Shown: positions 7,402-14,553, counted from the stretch's first letter. The stretch is DNA of 14,565 nucleotides from DAOVGZ01 sp964477815 (GCA_964477815.1 CAYZEO010000021.1:1-14565), one strand, 5' to 3'. The notes: generated from the sequence alone by a model not told the origin. Numbers and translations are program-made.

Positions 7402-9012
7402 TTGCGGGGTAAAACAGAAACGATAGTTGGTGTATTTATTTTAGTGGCCCTTGGTATCTTCTTGTACATGGGTTTTAAAATCGGCTCATTTAGATTTGAT
7501 AGGAGTCGATACGTCGGCTACACAATGTTTTTTGAGGACGTTTCGGGGCTTTCGCGTAAGGCAAAGGTAAAAGTTGCTGGTGTTGATGTTGGTTGGGTTG
7601 AAAAACTCGATTTAATATCAGAGGGCGATCGCGATCCGCGTGCCGAAGCAAAAGTTATGGTGCATAGGGACTATAAATTGTATGACAATGCACATGCAGT
7701 TGTTAGGCAAGATGGTTTACTTGGACCAAAATTTCTAGAGATTGTGCCGGGTGATCCGCTTTTGAGTACGTTGCCATCAGGTGCAACACTTAAAAAACCG
7801 AGTGTTTCACCGGTGTCTGTTGATGAATTGCTTCAGCAATTTAAAACTATAGCGGGAAATGTACAGGACGTGACAGCGTCTCTTAAGGGTGCCGTTGGTG
7901 GCACACAAGGAAGAGAGCAGTTGCAGCATATTGTTGTTAATTTAGAACGTGCGACCAAAAAGATTGCTGCATTTTCTGATCTTGTAGATCGCAGCTTGTC
8001 TCGTAACGAAGAAAATATTGACGCATTGCTTGGTGTTGGAAACGACATCAAGCGTCTTGCTTTTAAGCTAGAAGATAAAGTTTTGCCTGCGTTCCAGGGA
8101 AGTATGGAAAAAATATCGGATGTATTTGACAGAGATTTTAATCGAGTTGCCACAAAACTCGAAACGACAGCAGAAGCAATTGATGAGGCTTCCGTTCAGG
8201 CTCGTGAAGGATTGAGAAGTGTTAGTTCGGTTGCAGAAAAAATCGACGAAGGAAAAGGTCTTCTTGGTAAGCTGGTTAACGAAGATGAGGCGTATCAAGA
8301 TCTGAAGGTTGCAGTCTCGGGTCTTAAAAATTACTTCTCACAAGTTGATCGATTGCAGATTGTTTTTGATTCACACTTTGAGGGAATGTATCGACCAGCA
8401 GAGAATTATCAGTTTGAAGACTCAAAAGGTTATTTTGATGTGAGAGTTCATCCGAACGATGATCACTTTTACTTGCTTCAGTTGGTTTCTTCGGAAAAAG
8501 GTCGTGTATTCAGAAAAGAAAAAACCAAGCAATACTATGATGATGATGGAAACCCTGTGAACACAGATTCTCTAGCGCTTCGCGATAAAGTTGATCGTGT
8601 CTATCCGGTTAGAAAAGAAACATATAAGCGAAATACGCTGAGCCTTGGTTTACAGTTTGGTAAAGTATTTAATAACATAGCAGTTAGATTTGGTTTGTTT
8701 GAAAGTTCTGCTGGTGTAGGTGTAGACTTTGATATTCCACTCAATACCGACAAGCTTCGTTGGGTGACCAGTATCGAAGCGTTTGATATGGCTGGTTGGA
8801 ATAGAAAAGATGACAGAAGGCCGCATTTGAAATGGATTAATAGAATGTTCTTCATGAGAAATCTGTATGTTACATTTGGTGCGGATGACTTTATTAGTAA
8901 GCGAAACGCAAATGCCTTCTTCGGTGCAGGTATTCGATTTGGTGACGATGATATTAAATATCTTGCCTCATCTTTAGGATCTGGAATAGGAAGCTTTGCC
9001 CAAGGTCGCTAG
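7402..9012 (+). CDS. Long MlaD-like MCE protein with barrel-like C-terminal domain
   Basis: A 536-residue protein with one N-terminal membrane helix (about residues 8-26) and a single MCE/MlaD domain (about 36-116: FFEDVSGLSRKAKVKVAGVDVG, then VRQDGLLGPKFLEIVPGD). A long helical, coiled-coil-like region follows (about 140-330). The C-terminal 120-200 residues have alternating strands with phrases such as RFGLFESSAGVGVDFDIP, LYVTFGADDFI and FFGAGIRFGDDDIKYL, which look like an outer-membrane barrel. MCE proteins carry phospholipids between inner and outer membrane. Long MlaD forms with a terminal barrel are known, for example in Veillonella parvula, where one protein is proposed to bridge the envelope. 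The start is TTG, supported by AAGGA 6 nt upstream and by the N-terminus matching the family. It is probably co-transcribed with gspF-K. The ATPase and permease partners (MlaF, MlaE) are not in the window. Confidence 0.88.
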   Translation: MRGKTETIVGVFILVALGIFLYMGFKIGSFRFDRSRYVGYTMFFEDVSGLSRKAKVKVAGVDVGWVEKLDLISEGDRDPRAEAKVMVHRDYKLYDNAHAVVRQDGLLGPKFLEIVPGDPLLSTLPSGATLKKPSVSPVSVDELLQQFKTIAGNVQDVTASLKGAVGGTQGREQLQHIVVNLERATKKIAAFSDLVDRSLSRNEENIDALLGVGNDIKRLAFKLEDKVLPAFQGSMEKISDVFDRDFNRVATKLETTAEAIDEASVQAREGLRSVSSVAEKIDEGKGLLGKLVNEDEAYQDLKVAVSGLKNYFSQVDRLQIVFDSHFEGMYRPAENYQFEDSKGYFDVRVHPNDDHFYLLQLVSSEKGRVFRKEKTKQYYDDDGNPVNTDSLALRDKVDRVYPVRKETYKRNTLSLGLQFGKVFNNIAVRFGLFESSAGVGVDFDIPLNTDKLRWVTSIEAFDMAGWNRKDDRRPHLKWINRMFFMRNLYVTFGADDFISKRNANAFFGAGIRFGDDDIKYLASSLGSGIGSFAQGR

Positions 9013-9037
9013 GTGCCTAACTCACTCGCAACCTTTT
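9002..9037 (+). terminator. Weak terminator-like hairpin at convergent gene ends
   Basis: AAGGTCGC (9002-9009) can pair with GCAACCTT (9028-9035) with one mismatch, and TTTT ends at 9037. Inside the loop TAGG-TG-CCTA (9010-9019) forms a smaller palindrome that contains both opposing stop codons. The T tract is short, so this is a weak candidate for ending the gspF-mlaD transcript. It would lie inside the 3' end of the opposing gene. Confidence 0.25.
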
Positions 9038-9946
9038 CAAAATTGTTAAAGCAAATATGCCCGTTTTCGAAGTTGATTTTTCAATATTCAGGCGGGCAGA
9101 TTTTTTTTTCTTGAGTAATTTTAGACATTTCTTAACAGTTTGTTTCATTTCGGACATCTTATGGTCTGCGAGCCATGACGAAAATGTGCTTTTAAAGTAA
9201 GCAAGTCGGCGAATTTTATTTTTGATTAGGGCGAGATTTTTTTCATCAAATGGAAAAATGTTCTGCAGGCGAAACTTTTCTACCCAATAGTAGATCCATT
9301 CGTAAATTTTTAGTTTTTTTAGTTCGACCTCAACGTCAATAATGAATCGTGCCATTGGTGACATACTGTCTGTAGGATTTGTTGCATTAACGTAGTGTGC
9401 TTGAATGTTTGTAGCAAGTTCATAGGAAAGTTCTTTTTGTGGAATGGTAATAATCGATTCCATATTCATATGTTGCTTCCAGGAACACCAAAGATCGCAT
9501 CGTTTTAAAAATTTGTTAGCAGCAATGAATTGAAAAATCAGATAACAGTATGCTCCAATGATAGTCAGTGCTATCAATTTATACTTATGTCCCCAGAATA
9601 TTCCCTTAATATGTCCAAAAAGACTGATTGTTCTTCTTTTCAGGTCAACAGCACAGGTTTTCATATTCTGTTGAAGATTGTTCATTATTTTGCTTGAGTT
9701 AATCATTTTTATATAGGCCATGATTTTGCTTTTGATATCGATGATATTGGTAAGTGTGTTGACGTTAGAGTTATTGATTGGAACAATAATTTGGATGTTT
9801 GCCTTTGTACATTTTGGTGCTTTTGCGGGCCCTTTTTCTTGTGTTACATTAACGGTTGTTTTTGGTGGTAGTTTTTGCTGTGTACTCGATGCTGAAAAAG
9901 AAAGAAAAGAAGATAAAAATACCAATAAAGTAACCCTTTTGTACAT
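9017..9946 (-). CDS. Exported protein of unknown function with one membrane helix
   Basis: The 309-residue product has an N-terminal signal peptide (MYKRVTLLVFLSSFLSFSASS, probable cut near residue 20). A Thr/Pro/Lys-rich linker follows, then a membrane helix at about 122-142 (YKLIALTIIGAYCYLIFQF). The C-terminal half is basic and helical, with a Cys/Trp motif just after the helix (CDLWCSW, 150-156). I recognise no family. The ATG at 9946 has a strong purine-rich ribosome site (GAGGGGGGA). Its stop faces the mlaD-like stop across only 4 nt. If the signal peptide is cut, the later helix would anchor the protein in the inner membrane. It has the same general plan (signal peptide, central hydrophobic stretch, basic helical end) as the product at 12491, but no clear sequence identity. 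Confidence 0.8.
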   Translation of the reverse strand: MYKRVTLLVFLSSFLSFSASSTQQKLPPKTTVNVTQEKGPAKAPKCTKANIQIIVPINNSNVNTLTNIIDIKSKIMAYIKMINSSKIMNNLQQNMKTCAVDLKRRTISLFGHIKGIFWGHKYKLIALTIIGAYCYLIFQFIAANKFLKRCDLWCSWKQHMNMESIITIPQKELSYELATNIQAHYVNATNPTDSMSPMARFIIDVEVELKKLKIYEWIYYWVEKFRLQNIFPFDEKNLALIKNKIRRLAYFKSTFSSWLADHKMSEMKQTVKKCLKLLKKKKSARLNIEKSTSKTGIFALTILKRLRVS

Positions 9947-9990
9947 GATCCCCCCTCTGGTTTTTTGCTAAGGATTGTAGAGTTAATTTG

Positions 9991-9999
9991 ATTGTATCA
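9991..9999 (-). promoter_or_regulatory. Extended -10 promoter candidate for the exported protein gene
   Basis: On the minus strand TGATACAAT reads from 9999 to 9991, an extended -10 element about 45 nt upstream of the start at 9946. No good -35 lies at normal spacing, as is common for extended -10 promoters. It resembles the TGATATAAA element before the beta-helix gene. The rest of the 209-nt divergent gap (9947-10155) is T-rich; in the plus direction only a TACAAT at 10089-10094 stands out. Confidence 0.3.
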
Positions 10000-10155
10000 T
10001 TTCTAATCTAATTATTTTACTAGCATGTTTTCAATATTTTGTCTTGTTTGAACAGTTTCTTTGCTTTTCTTTTTTATTTTTTGTGTAATACAATACCCAA
10101 AAGAGTTGTTTGTGGTTGTAGGATGAAGAAATAAAGGTGTAAAAAGGGGTAATGA

Positions 10156-10605
10156 ATGTCTTGGTTTATGACGTTGGCGGATTTTTTGTTATCAGAGTGG
10201 TTATGGAATGTGACCTGGGGGTGGTACCATGTGCCGATTAATATTTTTGTGATGCTTTTTTTGCTAAAGGTTTTTGGTCGGTTAAAAATTATGCCAGCTG
10301 TTCTTTTTTCTGTTTTTTCGCAAATTTTTTCTTTTGCTCTTTTTAGTTTGATTGTTATTTTTGGCTCCATTTATGGATTCGGTTTGAAGTTTGTGCCTTA
10401 TGATTGTTATGTCACGCAAACAATGCACCCACTGCTTATATGCTTTTCTCTTGGCCTTATTTATTTTGTTTTGCAATCATTTTCTTTTGTTTTGACGAAT
10501 GTTTTTTACAAAATAAACCTGCGACTTGTTATTTTAATAGCATTGGTAAGCAATATGATATCTGCTTTATTGGTTTATAGGTTTTGGAGTTACGATTTTT
10601 TGTAA
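10156..10605 (+). CDS. Small four-helix membrane protein of unknown function
   Basis: A 149-residue, strongly hydrophobic protein with about four membrane helices (roughly 24-45, 47-73, 93-113 and 120-143) and few charged residues between them. The N-terminus is Trp-rich (MSWF...SEWLWNVTWGW). No family or catalytic motif is recognised. The ATG has a good AAGGGG site 6 nt upstream, which supports this start over the overlapping ATG at 10152 in another frame. It is the first gene of a three-gene plus-strand unit: 23 nt to the next membrane gene, then trmH. Location is predicted as inner membrane. Confidence 0.75.
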   Translation: MSWFMTLADFLLSEWLWNVTWGWYHVPINIFVMLFLLKVFGRLKIMPAVLFSVFSQIFSFALFSLIVIFGSIYGFGLKFVPYDCYVTQTMHPLLICFSLGLIYFVLQSFSFVLTNVFYKINLRLVILIALVSNMISALLVYRFWSYDFL

Positions 10606-10628
10606 TGTTGTAATGTTAAGGAGATGAA

Positions 10629-11027
10629 ATGACAAAGGGCTTGCTGAAAAACGTTTTGTATTTTCATGCATTATTTGCCTTTTTGCTCTATATACTCGGT
10701 ACTCTTTTTACGATAACAATTCTAGAATATCGCCTAAAAAACAGTCATCTAAATCGTATATTGGCAGGTTTTGCTTGTATTGCTTTGTCTGTTGTTGCTT
10801 TTTACTTTGTTCCCATCCTATTATTTGGTACATCCTCTATTTTTGCTCTGCAGATTTTTGGTGTTATTTCAATGCTTGTAGTTCAGATTTTTTTTTGGTT
10901 TTTTTGGTTCGGCAAAGAAATCAAGGCGGTACTTCCTGCGCTCGCTTTGGCGTTTGGATTAACGATTGCGCTGTCTGTTTTGGTTTATTTTTTATTTACC
11001 TGGTATATGAGTATCGTTTTACACTAA
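10629..11027 (+). CDS. Second small four-helix membrane protein of unknown function
   Basis: A 132-residue membrane protein with about four helices (roughly 8-29, 43-67, 70-94 and 100-127) and a basic loop after the first (EYRLKNSHLNR). The final hydrophobic stretch ends in FTWYMSIVLH. The ATG at 10629 follows a perfect AAGGAG 5 nt upstream. It lies between the previous membrane gene (23 nt gap) and trmH (6 nt gap), so the three are probably one transcript. The two membrane proteins have similar size and topology but no obvious sequence match; they could be partners in a small membrane complex. Function is not known. Confidence 0.75.
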   Translation: MTKGLLKNVLYFHALFAFLLYILGTLFTITILEYRLKNSHLNRILAGFACIALSVVAFYFVPILLFGTSSIFALQIFGVISMLVVQIFFWFFWFGKEIKAVLPALALAFGLTIALSVLVYFLFTWYMSIVLH

Positions 11028-11033
11028 TGCACT

Positions 11034-11702
11034 ATGGATAAAGAAGAAAAACAAAAATTTCTCAATTACCTTTTGTGTTTTGTAACTGAAAATAAAAAAA
11101 GAAAAATGAACAAAATTATTCAAGAGCGAACTCGTCATGTAACTATTGTTCTTGAAGATTTGTACCAGTCGCACAATGCAAGTGCGGTATTGCGCACAGC
11201 TGAATGTTTTGGTGTCCAGGATGTCCATGTTGTGCAAAAACGGAATCAGTTTAAAGCAAAAGAAGGCGTGGCGATGGGAGCGTCTAAATGGTTAAGTGTT
11301 TTTTCGTACGAAGATGTTAGTTTTTGCTGTTCCCAGTTAAGAAAAAAGGGGTATCGTATTGTTGCAACGAGCCCTCATGAACAGTCTTGTTCTTTGCAAG
11401 AATTACCAATCAACAAGCCGCTGGCGCTGATTTTTGGGACAGAGGAGTTGGGTTTGACTTCTGAGGGTATGAGGTGTGCTGATCAGACCGTGAAGATTCC
11501 GATGTATGGGTTCACTGAAAGTTTCAATGTTTCGGTGAGTGTTGCTTTGTGTTTGTATAAAATTATTACTCAATTGCGGGGTTCGAATGTTTTCTGGCGT
11601 CTTTCCGATCAAGAGCTCCTTGATTTGCATATTCAGTGGGTGCGGACAATTGTTCGTGGCGCTGATGTTCTTGAAAAGAGATTTTTTTCTATAAGATTTT
11701 AA
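11034..11702 (+). CDS. trmH: TrmH-family tRNA (guanosine-18 2'-O) methyltransferase
   Basis: A SPOUT-class RNA 2'-O-methyltransferase of 222 residues. All three family motifs are present: motif 1 HNASAVLRTAECFG (47-60, with Asn48 and catalytic Arg54), motif 2 ALIFGTEELGL (131-141) and motif 3 IPMYGFTESFNVSVSVAL (155-172), which form the knotted S-adenosylmethionine site. The N-terminal part (FVTENKKRKMNKIIQERT, 16-33) resembles TrmH of Bacteroidota, which supports the ATG at 11034 despite the lack of a ribosome site; translation may be coupled to the upstream gene 6 nt away. The expected reaction is methylation of G18 in the tRNA D-loop. A related rRNA methyltransferase role is less likely, as the 23S RlmB N-terminal domain is missing. 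Its 3' 300 nt are covered antisense by the frame of the next gene. Confidence 0.92.
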   Translation: MDKEEKQKFLNYLLCFVTENKKRKMNKIIQERTRHVTIVLEDLYQSHNASAVLRTAECFGVQDVHVVQKRNQFKAKEGVAMGASKWLSVFSYEDVSFCCSQLRKKGYRIVATSPHEQSCSLQELPINKPLALIFGTEELGLTSEGMRCADQTVKIPMYGFTESFNVSVSVALCLYKIITQLRGSNVFWRLSDQELLDLHIQWVRTIVRGADVLEKRFFSIRF

Positions 11703-12491
11703 TTCTTTATCTGTTTGTTTTTTTAAGTGGTGCAATTGGAGCTGGTTTTTTCTTATTTGTAGCTTTTTTATTGTGGGTTTAAGATTATCTTTTATTCCTG
11801 TTGTTATTTTGTATGCGAATACGTTTGTTGCCCAATGAGTGATAGCCTTTACTCCCGTGTTTTTGAAAAATTCTTTTTTTGTTTTTACTTGGGGATTTAG
11901 TGTTTCGTTCAGAAATATATTTTTGAGGCGGAAAAAATCCAATAAATAAGTTTTTGAGGAGGGGCGCCATGTTTTTATGAGCCCTCCAACAGCGCTTATT
12001 TTTAGGCTTTCTGTTGTGAAAACAGGACTCGGATTTTTTCTTGTGAAAAAATCTATTACCGTTTTTGTTAGGAATGATAGGACACCGTTTGAAACGAAAG
12101 AGACAATTATTCCTGTATAATATTTTGCATGCTCCCAAAAAAGATTTTTTTGAAATTCTGACTTAAAATCGTCTGACCGAGTGATATCTTCAATTTTTTG
12201 GTTTAATGCGCATAATGTGTGGATATTCATTTGTTTTATTTTTTTTTCAAAGATGCGAATGTTTTTAACATAACGGTCAGTGTTTTTCCAGTTGTTTAAC
12301 AAATTGTAATCGGGCTCGATTTCTATTTTTTTTTTCTTAGATCCCAGAAGGAACCTTATGGTTGGAGCAACACGAAAAAATGTGAATATGGATTTTGCTA
12401 AAAAAACGTCTTTTTGGTCAAGTTGTACTGCTTTTTGAGGAAGACAAATAATTGCAAATAAAAGTGCAAGCACCAAGTAGTTTTTTTTCAT
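11403..12491 (-). CDS. Exported protein of unknown function, 3' end probably frameshifted
   Basis: The uninterrupted frame encodes 362 residues. Residues 1-22 are a signal peptide (KKNYLVLALLFAIICLP). A hydrophobic stretch lies at about 125-148, followed by a basic, helical region. Only about the first 258 residues look genuine. After Lys258 the frame runs 300 nt antisense through trmH, including its motifs 2 and 3, and the encoded tail (Asn/Pro/Thr/His-rich) looks like noise. At residues 257-258 the mRNA reads TTA AAA AAA C; a -1 shift or one extra A gives Thr-Asn-Arg then TAA at 11709-11707, so the natural product is probably about 261 residues, ending 4 nt from trmH. An A10 run at 12326-12335 is a second homopolymer in the gene. 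No family is recognised and no ribosome site is clear. Confidence 0.7.
   Translation of the reverse strand: MKKNYLVLALLFAIICLPQKAVQLDQKDVFLAKSIFTFFRVAPTIRFLLGSKKKKIEIEPDYNLLNNWKNTDRYVKNIRIFEKKIKQMNIHTLCALNQKIEDITRSDDFKSEFQKNLFWEHAKYYTGIIVSFVSNGVLSFLTKTVIDFFTRKNPSPVFTTESLKISAVGGLIKTWRPSSKTYLLDFFRLKNIFLNETLNPQVKTKKEFFKNTGVKAITHWATNVFAYKITTGIKDNLKPTIKKLQIRKNQLQLHHLKKQTDKELKSYRKKSLFKNISATNNCPHPLNMQIKELLIGKTPENIRTPQLSNNFIQTQSNTHRNIETFSEPIHRNLHGLISTPHTLRSQTQLLCPKNQRQRLVDW
11718..11724 (-). other. A7 slippery tract in the exported protein gene
   Basis: Seven T on the plus strand read as A_AAA_AAA in the zero frame of the minus-strand gene, the layout of a -1 slippery heptamer. After a one-base backward shift the next codons are ACA AAC AGA TAA. 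Without the shift the frame continues 300 nt across trmH. The cause may be programmed or transcriptional slippage, a real deletion, or a sequencing error in the homopolymer. Confidence 0.5.
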
Positions 12492-12643
12492 TCTGAGTTT
12501 TTTATGTTAGTAATAAGTTTATGGTATTCTTTTTATATTAGTTGCAAAGGGAGAAATATTCAAGTTCTTATTTTGTTTTTTATTGCGAAAGGATTGCCTG
12601 TTTTGGTTTGAGCTTTGACATTATTTTTTTATAGGGAGCTTCG

Positions 12644-13963
12644 ATGGAGATGATGGCATTGAATTGGCAGTCATGTTTTGTTTCTGAAAAAAAAATAGTA
12701 GAGGTTGGACGACGGTTGGCAATTGAGATTGAAAAAGTCCAACATAGTATTGAGAAGGGTTATGACACTGAGTATGGCTTTGTAAATCTTCCGGACGATA
12801 CTGTAATACTAAAACAGGTAAAAAGTCTGTGTGCGGAAAAAAATAATACATTAAAGATCAAAGCAGTTGTTGTTATAGGAATTGGGGGCTCAAGTTTAGG
12901 AACTATTGCTGTACATGAGGCGCTCAATGGTGTTCTGTATAATGAAAAAAATCCCGAAATTGCGCTGTATTTTGTAGATACAATAGATTCTGATTACCTA
13001 GCTTCAATTCTTAAGCTTGTTGAACGGCGATTAATGCAGGGGGAAGATGTTCTTGTCAATGTTGTGACCAAATCAGGAACAACTACCGAAACGATTGTTA
13101 ATTTTGAAATTTTTTTACAGCTTCTTAAAAAACACAGGCCAACAAATTACTTTCAGCATATTGTAGTCACTTCAGATCGAGATTCACAATTGTGGAACTA
13201 TGCACAAAAAAATGAAATTTCAACGCTTGAGATACCAAAAAGGGTTGGCGGACGTTTTTCGGTGCTTTCCCCTGTTGGGCTATTTCCTTTAGTGTGTGTT
13301 GGTGTTGATATTGAGCTGTTGTGTGCTGGTGCTGCAAGTATTGTTGAATTTTGTGTAACCAAAGATATTGCGGACAATCCTGCTGTATTAAGTGCAGTTG
13401 TTATTTTTGCACAGTACCTGAAGGGTTGCGCAATTCACGACACATTTATTTTTTCTAGAGAAATGCGCGCTGTCGGTGACTGGTATAGGCAGCTTGTGGG
13501 TGAGAGCTTAGGAAAAAAAGAAAACCTTTCTGGTCAGTTTGTGCACGTTGGCATTACCCCCACTGTTTCGATTGGTACCAATGATTTACACTCGATAGCC
13601 CAGCTGCATTTTGGTGGCCCCCGGGATAAGTTTACGACGTTCGTTATGTTGGGAAAGAGCAGATCGGAACTTGCAGTTCCTGACTTTGAGCAGTTCGAGC
13701 CGTTTGTCGAAAATATTCAGGGAAAATCTGTTTTTTCAATCTTGCAGGCTATTGTTTCTGGTACAAAAAGCGCTTATCGCTCTGAAAATCTTCCGTTCAT
13801 TTCCATAGAGCTACCCGAACTTTCGCCATTTTATCTTGGACAGTTTCTTCAGATGAAAATGTTAGAGATTGTTTATTTGGGCCACCTCCTTGACGTAAAT
13901 CCATTTAACCAGCCCCAAGTTGAGTTGTACAAAAAGGAAACGCGTCGGGCCTTATTGCAATAA
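12644..13963 (+). CDS. pgi: Glucose-6-phosphate isomerase
   Basis: Interconverts glucose 6-phosphate and fructose 6-phosphate in the cytoplasm (glycolysis/gluconeogenesis). The 439-residue length fits the shorter bacterial form (about 450) rather than the 550-residue enterobacterial type. Visible features: phosphate-binding VVVIGIGGSSLGT (75-87) and VTKSGTTTET (141-150) of the SIS domains; PGI signature 1 PKRVGGRFSVLSPVG (198-212); YRQLVGESLGKK (281-292) with the probable catalytic Glu287; DLHSIAQ (314-320) with His316; and the C-terminal signature NPFNQPQVELYKK (419-431) with the catalytic Lys. In the last one, the usual Gly before Val-Glu is Gln. The ATG at 12644 has AGGGAG 5 nt upstream. 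It stands alone, divergent from the exported gene; I see no convincing promoter in the 152-nt gap. Confidence 0.95.
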   Translation: MEMMALNWQSCFVSEKKIVEVGRRLAIEIEKVQHSIEKGYDTEYGFVNLPDDTVILKQVKSLCAEKNNTLKIKAVVVIGIGGSSLGTIAVHEALNGVLYNEKNPEIALYFVDTIDSDYLASILKLVERRLMQGEDVLVNVVTKSGTTTETIVNFEIFLQLLKKHRPTNYFQHIVVTSDRDSQLWNYAQKNEISTLEIPKRVGGRFSVLSPVGLFPLVCVGVDIELLCAGAASIVEFCVTKDIADNPAVLSAVVIFAQYLKGCAIHDTFIFSREMRAVGDWYRQLVGESLGKKENLSGQFVHVGITPTVSIGTNDLHSIAQLHFGGPRDKFTTFVMLGKSRSELAVPDFEQFEPFVENIQGKSVFSILQAIVSGTKSAYRSENLPFISIELPELSPFYLGQFLQMKMLEIVYLGHLLDVNPFNQPQVELYKKETRRALLQ

Positions 13964-13966
13964 GCC
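13948..13966. repeat. Palindrome spanning the pgi stop codon
   Basis: CTTATTGCAATAAG (13951-13964) is a perfect 14-bp palindrome covering the pgi stop. It extends with GG (13948-13949) and CC (13965-13966) around one bulged base. It could fold as a small hairpin in both transcripts at this convergent junction. No T tract follows on either strand, so it is not a standard intrinsic terminator. Confidence 0.35.
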
Positions 13967-13977
13967 TGATGTAAAAT

Positions 13978-14553
13978 TTATGATTCTTTCTTTTTTATTT
14001 CTTGAAGTTTCGCCTGATTTTTTTTGAATTCTTCGTTTTCTTCATCGAATTCTTTGAGGAGTTTTTCGAATGCTCCATCGCTCATTGTGCGAGTTTTCTT
14101 TTTTTTATTAGTTTTCTTTTCTTGGGATGTTATTTCTTGGATGAAATTTCCAAATTTGGGAAATAGTGATCCATATTCAAAATTAGGCTTCGCCTGAAGT
14201 TTTTTAGATTCTTCGTTTGATTCGTTGCTCATTGTGAGAGTTTTCTTTTTCTTGGGAGTTTTTTGGGGAAGTTTAGGCGTTGGAGCTTTATTTTTCTTTT
14301 CTTGGGATGTTATTTCTTTAATTAAAATTTTATGTTTGGAAAGGACTGTGTTATCAAAGCTATTTACTACATGTGGACTTTTCTTTTTTTGTGTTTGTTT
14401 TTTAAAAATAAGATCTTTTTCAAGGGTATTGCTTTGACTCACTTTTGTAAATTCTTTAATTTTTTTGAAAAATTTTTTCATAGTAAACGATTTGTTGCAG
14501 GAAAAAAGTATTGCCGTGCCTGCAAGGATGATTATTTTTGTCTGTTTTTTCAT
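13978..14553 (-). CDS. Lys-rich, internally duplicated probable lipoprotein
   Basis: The 191-residue product starts MKKQTKIIILAGTAILFSC, a signal peptide with a possible lipobox (LFSC, Cys19). The mature part is very rich in Lys, Glu, Ser and Thr and is probably disordered or coiled-coil. It contains a duplicated block: ITSQEKK, then KKKKTLTMSN, then NEESKKLQAK; and again ITSQEKK, KKKKTRTMSD, NEEFKKNQAK. No family is recognised. The ATG at 14553 is only 12 nt from the window end, with no ribosome site visible there; an in-frame ATG at residue 25 (before KKFFKKIKEF) would remove the signal peptide. The gene converges on pgi with a 14-nt gap. Extracytoplasmic location is predicted. Confidence 0.7.
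   Translation of the reverse strand: MKKQTKIIILAGTAILFSCNKSFTMKKFFKKIKEFTKVSQSNTLEKDLIFKKQTQKKKSPHVVNSFDNTVLSKHKILIKEITSQEKKNKAPTPKLPQKTPKKKKTLTMSNESNEESKKLQAKPNFEYGSLFPKFGNFIQEITSQEKKTNKKKKTRTMSDGAFEKLLKEFDEENEEFKKNQAKLQEIKKKES
14011..14318 (-). repeat. Direct repeats within the Lys-rich lipoprotein gene
   Basis: A 27-bp block is identical at 14112-14138 and 14292-14318 (encodes ITSQEKK and flanks). A second pair starts at 14011 and 14191 (encodes the NEE-KK-QAK segment). Both pairs are exactly 180 nt (60 codons) apart. A third pair, KKKKTxTMS at 14081-14102 and 14228-14249, is 147 nt apart, so about 11 codons were gained on one side of it and lost on the other. This indicates a duplication of about 180 nt followed by indels. 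Confidence 0.75.

Noticed and set aside
7833..8298. Minus-strand frames opposite the mlaD-like gene
   Set aside because: They cover the helical part of a well-supported MCE protein; Ser/Cys/Phe-rich composition fits antisense noise.
9720..9971. 83-residue plus-strand hydrophobic frame
   Set aside because: Antisense to the signal peptide and linker of the exported gene, with no ribosome site; hydrophobicity comes from T-rich antisense DNA.
11785..12138. 117-residue minus-strand frame
   Set aside because: It lies within the exported gene in another frame, has basic, Asn/Lys/Pro-rich composition typical of shadow frames and no signal or domain.
12615..12620. Perfect TTGACA hexamer upstream of pgi
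   Set aside because: A -10 at 16-18 nt would fall on the ribosome site and start codon, and no TATAAT-like sequence is there; the match is probably chance in T-rich DNA.
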